Of a DNA stretch of 64,000 nt, positions 18,924-27,177 are shown piece by piece (the stretch's first letter is position 1; every line of letters begins with the position of its first letter). Origin of the DNA: an uncultured Oscillospiraceae bacterium (lineage in GTDB: Bacteria; Bacillota; Clostridia; Oscillospirales; Acutalibacteraceae); contig USJL01000002.1 of NCBI GenBank assembly GCA_900555015.1, positions 62,001 through 126,000 of the forward strand, given 5' to 3'. Below the pieces are notes generated by a model, which saw only the letters and a program-made list of their open reading frames with translations, was not told the origin of the DNA and searched no databases. Made by a program: the position numbers and the translations under genes.

Positions 18924-18969
18924 AAAAAAGTTGAATTTTTTTCAAAAACGAAAAAATTCAACTTTTTGT
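18924..18969. terminator. Strong terminator after the mgl operon
   Basis: AAAAAGTTGAATTTTTT and AAAAAATTCAACTTTTT form a long perfect stem around CAAAAACG. It also serves the convergent minus-strand operon. Confidence 0.85.
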
Positions 18970-18975
18970 TTTCCT

Positions 18976-19674
18976 CTATTTCGATAATTTACATTTTTTA
19001 TTTCTGTCATTTACAAGAATAATCAATTCATTGCCAAGGGTTTTGGCGAGAGGGTTATTATCCTCCATCACTGCATTTGAAAACTCGTTGAATTTAACCG
19101 TAATTTGAGATTCGACAGATGAGAGTGTCTCGTTTGACATAGGGTCGCTGTAACGGATTGCCTCATAAACCTTTTTGGCTATTGCTTTTGTTTCGTCAGA
19201 TTTGGCACGAGATAAAAGAGTTTCTGCATCAACTGTAAGCGATTTAATAAAAAATGTTTGCGTTTTAACTTTTTTATCAATATTTTCTATTGTATCTGCC
19301 GCCGCTTTTGATGAAATAATTGCGATTGCATAAAAAGCGACTATCAAAATATCAAGAATAATGCCCACCCAATAAGGCACAAACGGTACAGCCATTGCAA
19401 CAGCACCGACAATGATTGATATAAGAAGTGCCGTATAGCTCAAGTTGATAACAGGAATATTAAGAAATCTTTTTTCTTTAGTGTCTTGCTTAAAAAATAA
19501 AATACTGCAAGCAAGCTGAGCGATAAACATAATCGTTATAAATGCGTAGCCTATCCAAAACGATGGTGTGAATTTATTAACATTAACCGTAATTGGTACT
19601 GCGAATGTGATTACATTAAATACTGCAAGTTCGATTGCCCAACAGGGAGCATAAAATTTAATACCTTTTTTCAT
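18976..19674 (-). CDS. Conserved membrane protein of the TIR-SPFH module
   Basis: A 232-residue protein with four hydrophobic helices in the first 130 residues (FYAPCWAIELAVFNVITF onward), then a soluble charged half with long helices (about 135-232). I do not recognise a named family. It lies 10 bases after the SPFH gene, so it probably shares that transcript. The membrane half and helical tail suggest a partner of the SPFH scaffold (inference). Confidence 0.65.
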   Translation of the reverse strand: MKKGIKFYAPCWAIELAVFNVITFAVPITVNVNKFTPSFWIGYAFITIMFIAQLACSILFFKQDTKEKRFLNIPVINLSYTALLISIIVGAVAMAVPFVPYWVGIILDILIVAFYAIAIISSKAAADTIENIDKKVKTQTFFIKSLTVDAETLLSRAKSDETKAIAKKVYEAIRYSDPMSNETLSSVESQITVKFNEFSNAVMEDNNPLAKTLGNELIILVNDRNKKCKLSK

Positions 19675-19684
19675 TTTTCTCCTC

Positions 19685-20818
19685 CTACATAATAGATGAC
19701 AGAAGTTGTTGCTTCATATTTGCAAATTCTTTATCTGTTAATATTCCCGAATCTTTCATCATTTGAAGCTTTTGGATTTTTGCTTGGAACTGTGCCATAT
19801 CATCTTGAGGTTGCGCCGTCTGTTGCGGTTGATTTGCACTGTCAAGAGCGTTACTTACGGCATTACTGACTACTCCGCCGACTGCGCCGCCTACACCTGC
19901 CATAGTGCCGAAACCTACGCCCATATTGGTAAACTGACCGACTGCCTCGTTTTTCGCCACATCCTGTGCAACATCAAAGCCACGCTCCTGCTGATAGGTA
20001 TAGCCTTCTTGCTGACGCTTGGTTGCCATAGCCTGCGACTCAATAACGGTACGCTGTGCCTGTGTTTCGGCGTCAATAACCGCCGTTTGCTGACGAATTT
20101 TAGCTTCGGCAATATCGGCGTACTGCCTGAAATGAAGCGATTTGAATTTTTCGTAAGTTGATTCACCGTCAGGCTTAACAATGGTAGTTACAAAAAATCT
20201 TTCAAGCGAAATGCCGTAGTCCTCAAAATCGGGCTTTAACATTTTCAAAAGAGCGGCGGACATATCGTTAATGTGCTCATCAATTTCAAAAATGCTGATT
20301 TTTTGCTCACGGATAACCTGTGCAATGTATGACTTAACCCTTGTCATAAGAAATGCACGGAAATACCTGACGAGATTATCCTGACCCAAAAAGTTTTTTG
20401 TGCCCACAAGTTTAATGAGCAATTTTCTTGAATCTTCTGCACGCAAGCTCATTTCACCGCTTGCACCGATAGAAATAGGAAAATTATATGTAGGCTCCAT
20501 AAACTGAACCTTGCTGTCCGTGCCCCATTTGATTGCCATTTGCTCGGTTTTGTTGATGAAATATACCTTGCAGTGGAACGGCGTTTTGTCGCCCGTAGTC
20601 TTGTTTATGTACTTTGAAATGAGCGGAATATTCTGCGTTTCAAGTGTGTATCTGCCCGGACCGAACAAATCAAGAGCTTGTCCGTTCATCATAAATATTG
20701 CTTCCTGCGACTCATGAACAATGAGTTGAGTTAATGAATTGAAATCTTCAAGCGGGTGCTTCCAAATGAATGTGCTGTTGTCACCCTCGTGTTTAATTAC
20801 TTCTGCTATTTTTGACAT
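19685..20818 (-). CDS. SPFH-domain protein with C-terminal SHOCT-like tail
   Basis: A 377-residue protein of the bacterial SPFH group sometimes named virion core protein-like. The SPFH/band-7 region covers about 30-270 (HESQEAIFMMNGQALDLFGPG, DSRKLLIKLVG). An Ala/Gln-rich helix (EAKIRQQTAVIDAETQAQR) follows, then a Gly/Val/Ala-rich linker and a SHOCT-like end (MMKDSGILTDKEFANMKQQL). SPFH proteins form membrane-associated oligomeric scaffolds. It starts 30 bases after the frame-extended stop of the TIR gene. Confidence 0.85.
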   Translation of the reverse strand: MSKIAEVIKHEGDNSTFIWKHPLEDFNSLTQLIVHESQEAIFMMNGQALDLFGPGRYTLETQNIPLISKYINKTTGDKTPFHCKVYFINKTEQMAIKWGTDSKVQFMEPTYNFPISIGASGEMSLRAEDSRKLLIKLVGTKNFLGQDNLVRYFRAFLMTRVKSYIAQVIREQKISIFEIDEHINDMSAALLKMLKPDFEDYGISLERFFVTTIVKPDGESTYEKFKSLHFRQYADIAEAKIRQQTAVIDAETQAQRTVIESQAMATKRQQEGYTYQQERGFDVAQDVAKNEAVGQFTNMGVGFGTMAGVGGAVGGVVSNAVSNALDSANQPQQTAQPQDDMAQFQAKIQKLQMMKDSGILTDKEFANMKQQLLSSIM

Positions 20819-20847
20819 TATGCTATCCCCTTTTTTATTTATTCATA

Positions 20848-21025
20848 TTAGTTACTGATATTATTTTTACTGCCGTTTTCTTTATTATCATTGTCTATAC
20901 CTAAAATATTTCTTATATTCATACTGATTTTTTTAGCATACATTGATAAAAAAATAAGGCGGCAATAATTATTAATAAAATCAGCGAAATACAGCAGATT
21001 GATAATATCTTCTTTCTTTTTTTTT
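20848..21025 (-). other. Frameshifted C-terminal membrane anchor of the TIR protein
   Basis: Reading past the A9 run (21017-21025 on the + strand) with one extra A gives KKILSICCISLILLIIIAAL, a transmembrane helix after a basic stop-transfer patch. A polar tail follows, ending at TAA 20848. A lysine-flanked C-terminal anchor fits this architecture better than the abrupt frame 0 ending (ERRYYQSAVFR). Either the run has lost one A, by mutation or sequence error, or polymerase slippage at A9 makes both forms. Confidence 0.6.
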
Positions 21026-22582
21026 CAAATATGCTGCTTCTTGTTGTATTTCTAATTCTTTTAACTTTTCTTCAGATAATCGAATTTTATCATTAGCATC
21101 TTTATAGTCGACTATTTTATTAAATTCTTCAACAGATTTTTTAATTTCAGTAACAGAATCACTATTATATAATTTAATTGCATTGAGATAGATTGATTCT
21201 TTTCTTGCTTTTTCTGCTTTATCTCTGCACTCAACTGCTAATTTTTTTGAATCTTTAAAATTTTCCAATAATTCAAAACTTTCTGCAAGATTAATAAAAT
21301 CTTCTTCTGTCTTAGCTGCTGCCATTAAATCCATAGATATTTTATACATTTCTTCATCAGCGTTATAGAGAATTATATTTAAATATGAATTTAATTTGCC
21401 GCAAAGTTTTTCATCTGCATAACGGATTGCTTTTTTATAATTATCATTTTCGTCAAATGGCGTTTCTAATTTTGCTAAATCATCCTGTTTGTTAACTTTA
21501 AGTTGAGCCATTAATTTACCGAGATATGCTTGTGCATTTTCAGGGTCAATGTCAAGCACTCTTTCACAATATTCATCAGCGTCTTTCCAATTACCGTCTT
21601 CAAGGAAAATGAAAGCTCGTTTCAAAAGCGGTGCAATATCTGTATTATTTGATTCTACGACTACTGTATTAGTAGGCTGTTCCTTTGCCGGTGCGATGAG
21701 TTTTTTAATGCCTCTGACAATATCGTTAATGAAACCGATTTTGCTCATATCCTGTGCTTGAAGGTGTGAAAACTCATCGGGCAAATCATAAGCGTCCATA
21801 TCACGGAAGCACGGAATAAGAGTTTTTGAACGGTCATTACTCATAAGCTTCAAGTATCTTGACCATTCATTTTTAACCCAAACAGCATTAAAGTTTTCAG
21901 GTTTTGTACCGACAACAAGCATAACCTTTGCGGAATTTAAAGCAGCAAAAATATACGGCTCATATTCCTGACCGAGTTTGTTTTCAAGCGTAATTGCGGC
22001 ATAAAACACCTTTAAGCCCTCTTGCGTAAGCTGATAATAAATATCATTGGCAAGCACGCTGTCAACTGTTCTTTTTCCGTTTTCATCTGTTTCTTTATAG
22101 CAAATAAACACATCAAACGGCTTTTCATTATGAACGATTGAAAGAATATCCTTTTGCAGTTTGTCGATTTCCTTAGCCTCTTGCTCATAAATCAACTTTT
22201 GGTTAGAATCTGCATTCTCCATGGCTGAAAGATAATCAACATCTGTCAAAACAGATTCAAGTTGAGTACGGTGACAGGTAGGCACTCTTTTATATGTATC
22301 AGGGTCTTCGACATATTCTATACCGTATTTACAAAGAACAATGCCCCAATAAGCCTCCGCTTCATTAGGATTTTTTGCAACGATTTTTTCGTAAATTTCC
22401 TGCGCCTTATCAAACTCGCATTTAATGCGAAGATTATTGGCACGGTTATACAGATTGGTTATAACTTCATCATCGGTTGCGGAAACTGTTTGCTTTGTTC
22501 CGCAGTATTCACATTCGCAAATTGTTTGACTTTTTTCTACCTCAAGGTTTCCGCCGCACATTTTACATTTAAAAATTGACAT
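20981..22582 (-). CDS. Zinc-ribbon / TPR-like / TIR-domain protein (frame 0 product)
   Basis: A 533-residue protein. Residues 1-35 form a zinc ribbon (CKMCGG...CEYCG), 45-75 a TPR-like helical pair, about 154-290 a TIR domain (FDVFICYKETDENG, GLKVFYAA, WVKNEWSRYL) with Glu residues near 207-209 as candidate NADase site, and 320-520 helical repeats. TIR proteins act as NAD+ hydrolases or signalling scaffolds, often in defence. The frame ends right after an A9 run; +1 frame adds a membrane anchor (20848-21025). It heads a minus-strand operon with SPFH and membrane genes. Confidence 0.8.
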   Translation of the reverse strand: MSIFKCKMCGGNLEVEKSQTICECEYCGTKQTVSATDDEVITNLYNRANNLRIKCEFDKAQEIYEKIVAKNPNEAEAYWGIVLCKYGIEYVEDPDTYKRVPTCHRTQLESVLTDVDYLSAMENADSNQKLIYEQEAKEIDKLQKDILSIVHNEKPFDVFICYKETDENGKRTVDSVLANDIYYQLTQEGLKVFYAAITLENKLGQEYEPYIFAALNSAKVMLVVGTKPENFNAVWVKNEWSRYLKLMSNDRSKTLIPCFRDMDAYDLPDEFSHLQAQDMSKIGFINDIVRGIKKLIAPAKEQPTNTVVVESNNTDIAPLLKRAFIFLEDGNWKDADEYCERVLDIDPENAQAYLGKLMAQLKVNKQDDLAKLETPFDENDNYKKAIRYADEKLCGKLNSYLNIILYNADEEMYKISMDLMAAAKTEEDFINLAESFELLENFKDSKKLAVECRDKAEKARKESIYLNAIKLYNSDSVTEIKKSVEEFNKIVDYKDANDKIRLSEEKLKELEIQQEAAYLKKKERRYYQSAVFR

Positions 22583-22628
22583 AAATCTTTTCTCCGTTTT
22601 TCAATAAATAAGTATAATAATTTGTTTT

Positions 22629-22705
22629 ATTGCACTACTAATAACGGTATAAATCAAGAATAATTACTAATTTAATCGTTATTATACCGCTGAAATTAGT
22701 GTAAT
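22629..22705. promoter_or_regulatory. Imperfect inverted repeat between divergent TIR and XRE genes
   Basis: 22629-22651 and 22683-22705 are inverted copies (17 of 23 positions by eye), each including CGGTATA/TATACCG and TTRCACTA-like ends. They sit in the shared promoter region, so they are a candidate operator for the XRE protein at 22727. Confidence 0.55.
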
Positions 22706-22726
22706 ATTTAGAAAAGGAGGGATATT

Positions 22727-23041
22727 ATGAATGAAGATTTTATAAGAAAAAGAATTACTCAATTACGTATTCAAAAAAATGTTTCCGAATATAAAATGAG
22801 CTTCGATTTGGGTCACAGTAAAAGTTACATTCAAAGTATATCCTCCGGCAGAGCATTGCCTTCATTACCTGAATTGCTGTATATTTGTGATTATTTTGGC
22901 ATAACTCCGGCAGAATTTTTTAAAGAAGACGAAGAAAATGTTTTGGCAGTAAAAAAGTTAAATGAAACTGTTAAAAATTTAAATAAAGAAGACATTGAGT
23001 TATTAACAAAGTTTGCAGAAAGACTGTCTGTTGATGATTAA
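22727..23041 (+). CDS. XRE-family transcriptional regulator
   Basis: A 104-residue protein with an HTH_XRE domain (about 8-65: IRKRITQLRIQKNVSEYKMS, then SKSYIQSISSGRALPSLPEL) and a short helical C-terminus with acidic clusters (EEDEE type, LNKEDIELLTKFAERL). AAAAGGAGGG precedes the ATG. Divergent from the TIR operon with an inverted repeat between them, it likely controls that operon and itself. Confidence 0.85.
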   Translation: MNEDFIRKRITQLRIQKNVSEYKMSFDLGHSKSYIQSISSGRALPSLPELLYICDYFGITPAEFFKEDEENVLAVKKLNETVKNLNKEDIELLTKFAERLSVDD

Positions 23042-23162
23042 TTTGTGTTATTTATGTAATATTTTAAATTGTATATTGTAAAAAATAATTTGTTATGTTA
23101 TGATGAAATAGCAAGAATATGCTGATTTTTGCGAAAAATTTTTACTCGGCGGGGTGTGGCAA

Positions 23163-24068
23163 ATGTTTAAATCCGGCTTAATAAAGGCAAATTTAGCCTT
23201 TTTATGCTTTGTGATTTTTCTTGCCGCACCCCTTAATGTTTTTGCTTATGACAGCAATTATTTAAACAGTCTTGAATATTGGCAGTCTAACGAAAACGCA
23301 GCCGTTTATCAGATTGAAGATGAGCGTGCCGGCGGATTTTTTCAAACATTTACCGATTACGATAACAGCGTTGTTTATGTTCATTTATCTCACAGCGCAC
23401 CTGTGGATGAAGGCGTTTTTGTTTGCTTTATTTTAAATGACGACGGCAGCAGAATTGATTTTTCCGAAGGTGAAACAAAAATCGGTAATATAACCGTTAA
23501 CGCTCAATATTTTAACGCAGGCAGTGAAATTTGCTTTTGTGTTGATTTAAAAAAGGCGGCTAAAACTTTTGAAAATGACACTTTTGGGCTGTATATTTCA
23601 TCCGGTGATGACTTATACACCGTTTCTTCAGAGGTTGAAACGGGAATATTGAAAAACCGTGCAGAAAACACTAAAACTACTACGCAAAAATCATCAAAAA
23701 CCACAAAAAGTTCAAAATCTTCAACTAAAAAGGCAACAACTAAAAAGCAAACTACAAAAAGCCAAACCGGCAAAACAACAAAATATAAGTATAACGCCGG
23801 CGAAAAAACAACTTCCGTCAAAGAAACAACCACGCTTGCAGAGGGCGAAAACACAAAAAATACGGTGCTTTTAACGGAAAATAGCAGCGAAGATTCCTCA
23901 ACTTATCCTTTTGTTTCAAAGGTGCTTATTATGGCGGCATTTGTTTTGTTTGCCTGTGGTATGTTGTTAATAACCATTTATTTGCTTAAAAAGCAAAATG
24001 CAGCTAATCAGGCAGAAAAAGAAAATGAAAATACACCGTCTTCAGATAATTTTAACGATGAAGAGTAA
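23163..24068 (+). CDS. Secreted, C-terminally membrane-anchored protein with Thr/Lys linker
   Basis: About 301 residues from ATG 23163 (GTG 23154 is an alternative). A signal peptide (ANLAFLCFVIFLAAPLNVFA) is followed by a beta-rich extracellular domain (about 30-165) that I do not recognise. Next comes a low-complexity Thr/Ser/Lys region (about 170-240, repeated TTKKS/TTKKQTTK), then one transmembrane helix (VLIMAAFVLFACGMLLI) and a short charged tail. The architecture is that of a surface-displayed protein on a stalk. Its terminator at 24103 abuts the SASP tail. Confidence 0.65.
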   Translation: MFKSGLIKANLAFLCFVIFLAAPLNVFAYDSNYLNSLEYWQSNENAAVYQIEDERAGGFFQTFTDYDNSVVYVHLSHSAPVDEGVFVCFILNDDGSRIDFSEGETKIGNITVNAQYFNAGSEICFCVDLKKAAKTFENDTFGLYISSGDDLYTVSSEVETGILKNRAENTKTTTQKSSKTTKSSKSSTKKATTKKQTTKSQTGKTTKYKYNAGEKTTSVKETTTLAEGENTKNTVLLTENSSEDSSTYPFVSKVLIMAAFVLFACGMLLITIYLLKKQNAANQAEKENENTPSSDNFNDEE

Positions 24069-24102
24069 ATAAAAAAGCCGATGTTTTGCATCGACCGAAA
24101 TT

Positions 24103-24138
24103 AAAGCAACCCAGTGCGAATTGGGTTGCTTTTTTTGT
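24103..24138 (+). terminator. Terminator of the secreted-protein gene
   Basis: AAAGCAACCCA, loop, TTGGGTTGCTTTTTTT. Confidence 0.85.
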
Positions 24139-24140
24139 AT

Positions 24141-24165
24141 GTAAAAGCACGGCAAGCCGTGCCTT
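24141..24165 (-). terminator. Original terminator of the split SASP gene
   Basis: On the minus strand, AAGGCACGGC, TT, GCCGTGCTTTT forms a GC-rich hairpin with a T tail, 3 bases after the SASP stop codon. Its presence here shows that the SASP transcription unit originally ended at this point, about 36 kb from its start codon. Confidence 0.8.
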
Positions 24166-24168
24166 GGA

Positions 24169-24186
24169 TTACTTTTTAGCAATCAT
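24169..24186 (-). pseudogene. 3' end of the split SASP gene (codons 52-56 and stop)
   Basis: Minus strand: ATG ATT GCT AAA AAG TAA, that is M-I-A-K-K-stop. The ATG (24184-24186) is the triplet shared with 47142-47144, where the middle SASP piece ends in GTA-ATG. Joining at this triplet gives GGQMVNVMIAKK, a proper SASP C-terminus, in frame. The piece is too short to recognise alone; the call rests on the exact frame match, the adjoining terminator, and the recombinase gene ending 3 bases away. Confidence 0.8.
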
Positions 24187-24189
24187 AGC

Positions 24190-25863
24190 TTATTTCATAG
24201 ATTCTTCATAAGCCTTAATCATTTTCTTACTATTGCTACCTGCACGGCTCGTAAGATTTTGGAGGGTTTTAGTGACTGTTGTTCCGGCTTTTAGATGTAT
24301 CTCAAAGCGTGTTATTTCCTCGTCGGGATATACCGTAATATCGCTTATATATCGGTCAATAAATGCTCTGTCTATTTCCTCACCGTCAATGTGCTTTTCC
24401 GCCGCTTTCAGTATGGCTTTGATTTCGGCAAGCTCTTTTTTCATCTCTCGTTCGGTTTTTGATGTTTTGTTCAGGGCGTTTATTTTTTTCTCAATGTCCT
24501 TGATTTCGTTATCGCAGTCGGCAGTCATTCGTATGAATTCGCTGTCGTCCATTCTTCCGTCAGCGTTGTATTGTAATAACTTCGCTTTCATTTTTTGCCG
24601 TGTGATAAGTTCTTGATTCAGCCTGTTAAGCTCATCCTTGTTTTCGTTTGTGTCAAGGACTTCTGACACAAGCTTCAGCACACACGCCGAGAGTTCCTCA
24701 ATATGCTGTTGCCCCGATTTGAAAATATCTTCGATAATCGGCTTGATTTCACTTTCGTAAATCGCTCGGCTCGGACAGCTTGACGCACCGTGTTTTATCT
24801 TGCCCGAGCATACCCACTTTGAGATTTTCTCTCCGCCCTTGCTTACTGCGTCCTTGCGATAGTAGGGCATACCGCAGTGCGCACATATCAGTTTGCCTGT
24901 CAGCAGGTTTTGATGCACCGTCTTGTGCTGTGCCGTGATTACATCCTGGCTTCGCATATACAACACTTCGTTTGCCTTGTCCCACAATTCCTCGCTGACG
25001 ATTGCAGGTACTGTTTCACCCGTTTCATCTTTATACATAACCCATTCTTCCTCAGGCAAAAACTTTTGTTTTTTGGTGAACAGGTCAGTAATTCGCACCT
25101 TGTTTCCTGCATAGTAGCCTTTGTATTTCGGGTTGCGTATGATGTTGCTCATCGTTGAGTGAGAGAGCATTTTACCCTTAGAATTTCGTATTCCTTTTTG
25201 GTGAAAATGTTTTTCCATTTGCTTCATACTGAATTTTCCCGTGGCGTACATTTCAAACAGTTCTCGCACAAAGTCGGCTTGCGTTTCGTCAATCATCAGC
25301 TTGCCGTCTTTTTTGATGTAGCCGTACATATTGTTCGTGCCGAGTACAGTACCTTTTTTGATAGCCTGTTGATGACCGAACCGCACACGATTAGAGATTT
25401 TTCTCGACTCGTCTTGCGCCATAGATGACATAATCGTCAGCCTTAATTCGCTGTCCTCGTCAAGGGTGTTTATGTTGTCATTTTGAAAATACACAGCCAC
25501 TCCGCTTGATAAAAGTTCACGGGTAAAGCGAATACTGTCCAGCGTGTTACGGGCAAATCTTGACACCTCTTTGGTTACAATCAGGTCAAACATTCCTGCC
25601 TTTGCGTCCTCAATCATCTCGTTGAATCGCTCACGCTTTGCAGTCGATACGCCCGATATGCCCTCGTCAACATAGCCGTCAACATATTCCCAATTCGGAT
25701 TTTTCCTGATGAAATCGGTGTAATATGTTATTTGGTTATCAAGTGAATTTAACTGAACATTAAAATCCGTGCTGACACGAGCGTAAAATGTCACTCGCAA
25801 AGGCAGGTTCATAAAGTTAATATTTTCTTTTCTTATTCTCTCACGAGTTGAATATATATCCAT
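24190..25863 (-). CDS. Large serine recombinase of element A
   Basis: About 557 residues. The resolvase domain (about 24-170) has the nucleophile Ser31 in FYARVSTD and EVSRFARNT. A recombinase domain follows, then a zinc ribbon (CAHCGMPYYRKDAV...CSGKIKHGASSCPSR, about 325-370) and a C-terminal coiled-coil (about 400-500). The start at ATG 25863 (MDIYSTRERIRK) follows GGAAAGGAG; the in-frame TTG at 25881 lies within that site. The stop codon lies next to the element's left junction with the SASP tail. It catalyses integration, and excision with a directionality factor. Confidence 0.93.
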   Translation of the reverse strand: MDIYSTRERIRKENINFMNLPLRVTFYARVSTDFNVQLNSLDNQITYYTDFIRKNPNWEYVDGYVDEGISGVSTAKRERFNEMIEDAKAGMFDLIVTKEVSRFARNTLDSIRFTRELLSSGVAVYFQNDNINTLDEDSELRLTIMSSMAQDESRKISNRVRFGHQQAIKKGTVLGTNNMYGYIKKDGKLMIDETQADFVRELFEMYATGKFSMKQMEKHFHQKGIRNSKGKMLSHSTMSNIIRNPKYKGYYAGNKVRITDLFTKKQKFLPEEEWVMYKDETGETVPAIVSEELWDKANEVLYMRSQDVITAQHKTVHQNLLTGKLICAHCGMPYYRKDAVSKGGEKISKWVCSGKIKHGASSCPSRAIYESEIKPIIEDIFKSGQQHIEELSACVLKLVSEVLDTNENKDELNRLNQELITRQKMKAKLLQYNADGRMDDSEFIRMTADCDNEIKDIEKKINALNKTSKTEREMKKELAEIKAILKAAEKHIDGEEIDRAFIDRYISDITVYPDEEITRFEIHLKAGTTVTKTLQNLTSRAGSNSKKMIKAYEESMK

Positions 25864-25990
25864 ATTTTTACTCCTTTCCAAGCAGACAATATCACAAATA
25901 ATTTCTATTATCCAGCTTTATTTTACAGTATTTCACCCCTGCGTTCATTAGGGGATTGATACCTGTTTTGGTAATGTTTTACAGAGCTTT

Positions 25991-26230
25991 TCAGTTTATT
26001 TTTCCGTATCTGCGATTGACTTCCACGCTGATTTTTCCCATCAATTTGCGATAGGTTTTGTCGTCAATCGCATTTTGATTCAGCAGCGTATTTGCAAAAT
26101 GCTGCATCCAAAGCTCCGTGCTGATTCTCTCATCGGCAATGTTTTGTGTATTGATTTTCGGATCACTCCCGCTTGATTTTTCAATACTATTATTGCCTGA
26201 TGCTTTAGAATTTATTTCCTTTGCTGCCAT
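25991..26230 (-). CDS. Small element-backbone protein upstream of LSR A
   Basis: 79 residues. The N-terminus is polar and low in complexity (Asn/Ser). The C-terminal half (ISTELWMQHFANTLLNQNAIDDKTYRKLMGKI) looks like a SHOCT-like two-helix unit. The start sits in a hairpin, GTTGCC-TTAT-GGCAGC, which recurs before the corresponding small gene of element B (49222). It lies between the HTH genes and the recombinase, so it may influence recombination or its expression (inference). Confidence 0.6.
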   Translation of the reverse strand: MAAKEINSKASGNNSIEKSSGSDPKINTQNIADERISTELWMQHFANTLLNQNAIDDKTYRKLMGKISVEVNRRYGKIN

Positions 26231-26335
26231 AAGGCAACACGCTAACTATGATTTTATATCTGCCTCCTTTAATTAGATTTGCCTTTCGTTGTAAATTTGT
26301 ATTTCATATTAACCTCCTATTTTGCTCACAGGCTT

Positions 26336-26443
26336 TCATAAATCGCCTATCATAAATTCGTATGGCGAAAAGTTTTCATCAAAGATTTTGTTTGGCATAT
26401 AGTAAACCTTGCCGTCGGTTTTGTAGTTTTTGTTTGCGTGCAT
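26336..26443 (-). pseudogene. N-terminal fragment of an HTH_36-type protein
   Basis: 35 codons (MHANKNYKTDGKVYYMPNKI...SPYEFMIGDL) match the first residues of the intact HTH protein of element B (FFLSPNKIFDEGLKPREFIVYSYLL, 49814-50110) and end abruptly in TGA. It is either a truncated remnant or a short ORF left by a deletion. Confidence 0.65.
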
Positions 26444-26448
26444 AATTT

Positions 26449-26652
26449 TTATCCTTTCTTAATTTGTTTTTGAATCCACAACTTGAATTCATCTTTCGGT
26501 ACAACAATTCTTGTGCCGATTTTTATTTTTGGAAAACCTTTTTCATTGACATGCTCGTATGACCTTGTGCGAGATATTCCAAGCACCTTTGCAACCTGCG
26601 ACACCGATAACATCATCGGTAGCTCATCAAAACTTTTGTAGCTTTCTTTCAT
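26449..26652 (-). CDS. Excisionase-like helix-turn-helix protein (AlpA/MerR-like)
   Basis: 67 residues with a single winged helix-turn-helix (MLSVSQVAKVLGISRTRSYEHV, then GFPKIKIGTRIVVPKDEFKLWIQ), the fold of excisionases and AlpA regulators. ATG 26652 is chosen because CGAAAGGAGGCGG directly precedes it. Its position at the head of the recombinase operon makes it the best candidate directionality factor (RDF) for element A (inference). A regulator of the operon is the alternative. Confidence 0.75.
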   Translation of the reverse strand: MKESYKSFDELPMMLSVSQVAKVLGISRTRSYEHVNEKGFPKIKIGTRIVVPKDEFKLWIQKQIKKG

Positions 26653-26746
26653 TGTGCCGCCTCCTTTCGTATTATTCGAGAGATACTTTTTCAAAAAGAA
26701 AAAAGTATAAGTAAATTTGAAAACAAAAATTCACTTATAAAAAAGT

Positions 26747-26867
26747 CCCTCTACTATACGGAGAAAAATTGCGATTTTGTTCGGGTGTTTTTCATAATTC
26801 TTTACACCTTGTTTACATTTGATTTCACCATAGCAAAAAATACCCCTCTATAATACGGAGAAAAATT
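26747..26867. repeat. Pair of 24-bp direct repeats upstream of the element A HTH operon
   Basis: CCCTCTACTATACGGAGAAA (from 26747) and CCCTCTATAATACGGAGAAA (from 26844) differ at two positions over 24 bases and are 97 bases apart; similarity continues for about 20 bases. Each contains a TATA(A)TAC core. They may be tandem operators or promoters, or iteron-like sites. They lie in the 320-base gene-free gap between the HTH gene and the helicase fragment. Confidence 0.55.
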
Positions 26868-26976
26868 TAAGTTTTGTTGATGTGTTTTGAGAAAAAATTT
26901 TGACTTAGTACTAAAATTTACTTGCTTGTCAATTGCGATGTTGTTTGCAAAATAGAATTATGATATAATGATTATA

Positions 26977-27141
26977 TTAAGAGTTTTACTAACTCGTGCA
27001 AGGTCGGGTATGGTGATTTGCGTGCCGTATGGTAATGGCAATAAAACATCTACCGGCTTTGGGGAGGACAGCACACGGCTGCCGAAGTATTACAATGGAA
27101 CTTATGAATATTTGAAAAGTTTGGGAATTGAAGAAATTTGA
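26977..27141 (+). pseudogene. C-terminal fragment of a DUF2075/schlafen-type helicase
   Basis: One open frame reads LRVLLTRARSGMVICVPYG, then GFGEDSTRLPKYYNGTYEYL and ends IEEI-TGA. LLTRARSGMVIFVP-like sequence is the conserved C-terminal helicase motif VI of DUF2075 proteins. There is no upstream coding sequence, so it is a deletion remnant at a recombination joint within element A. Confidence 0.75.
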
Positions 27142-27177
27142 CGGTTGCTTAAAATTCCGAATTTGCAGAGGTGGATT

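Noticed and set aside
26747-26867. CRISPR-like repeats
   Set aside because: Only two imperfect copies, spaced 97 bases, no cas genes anywhere in the window.
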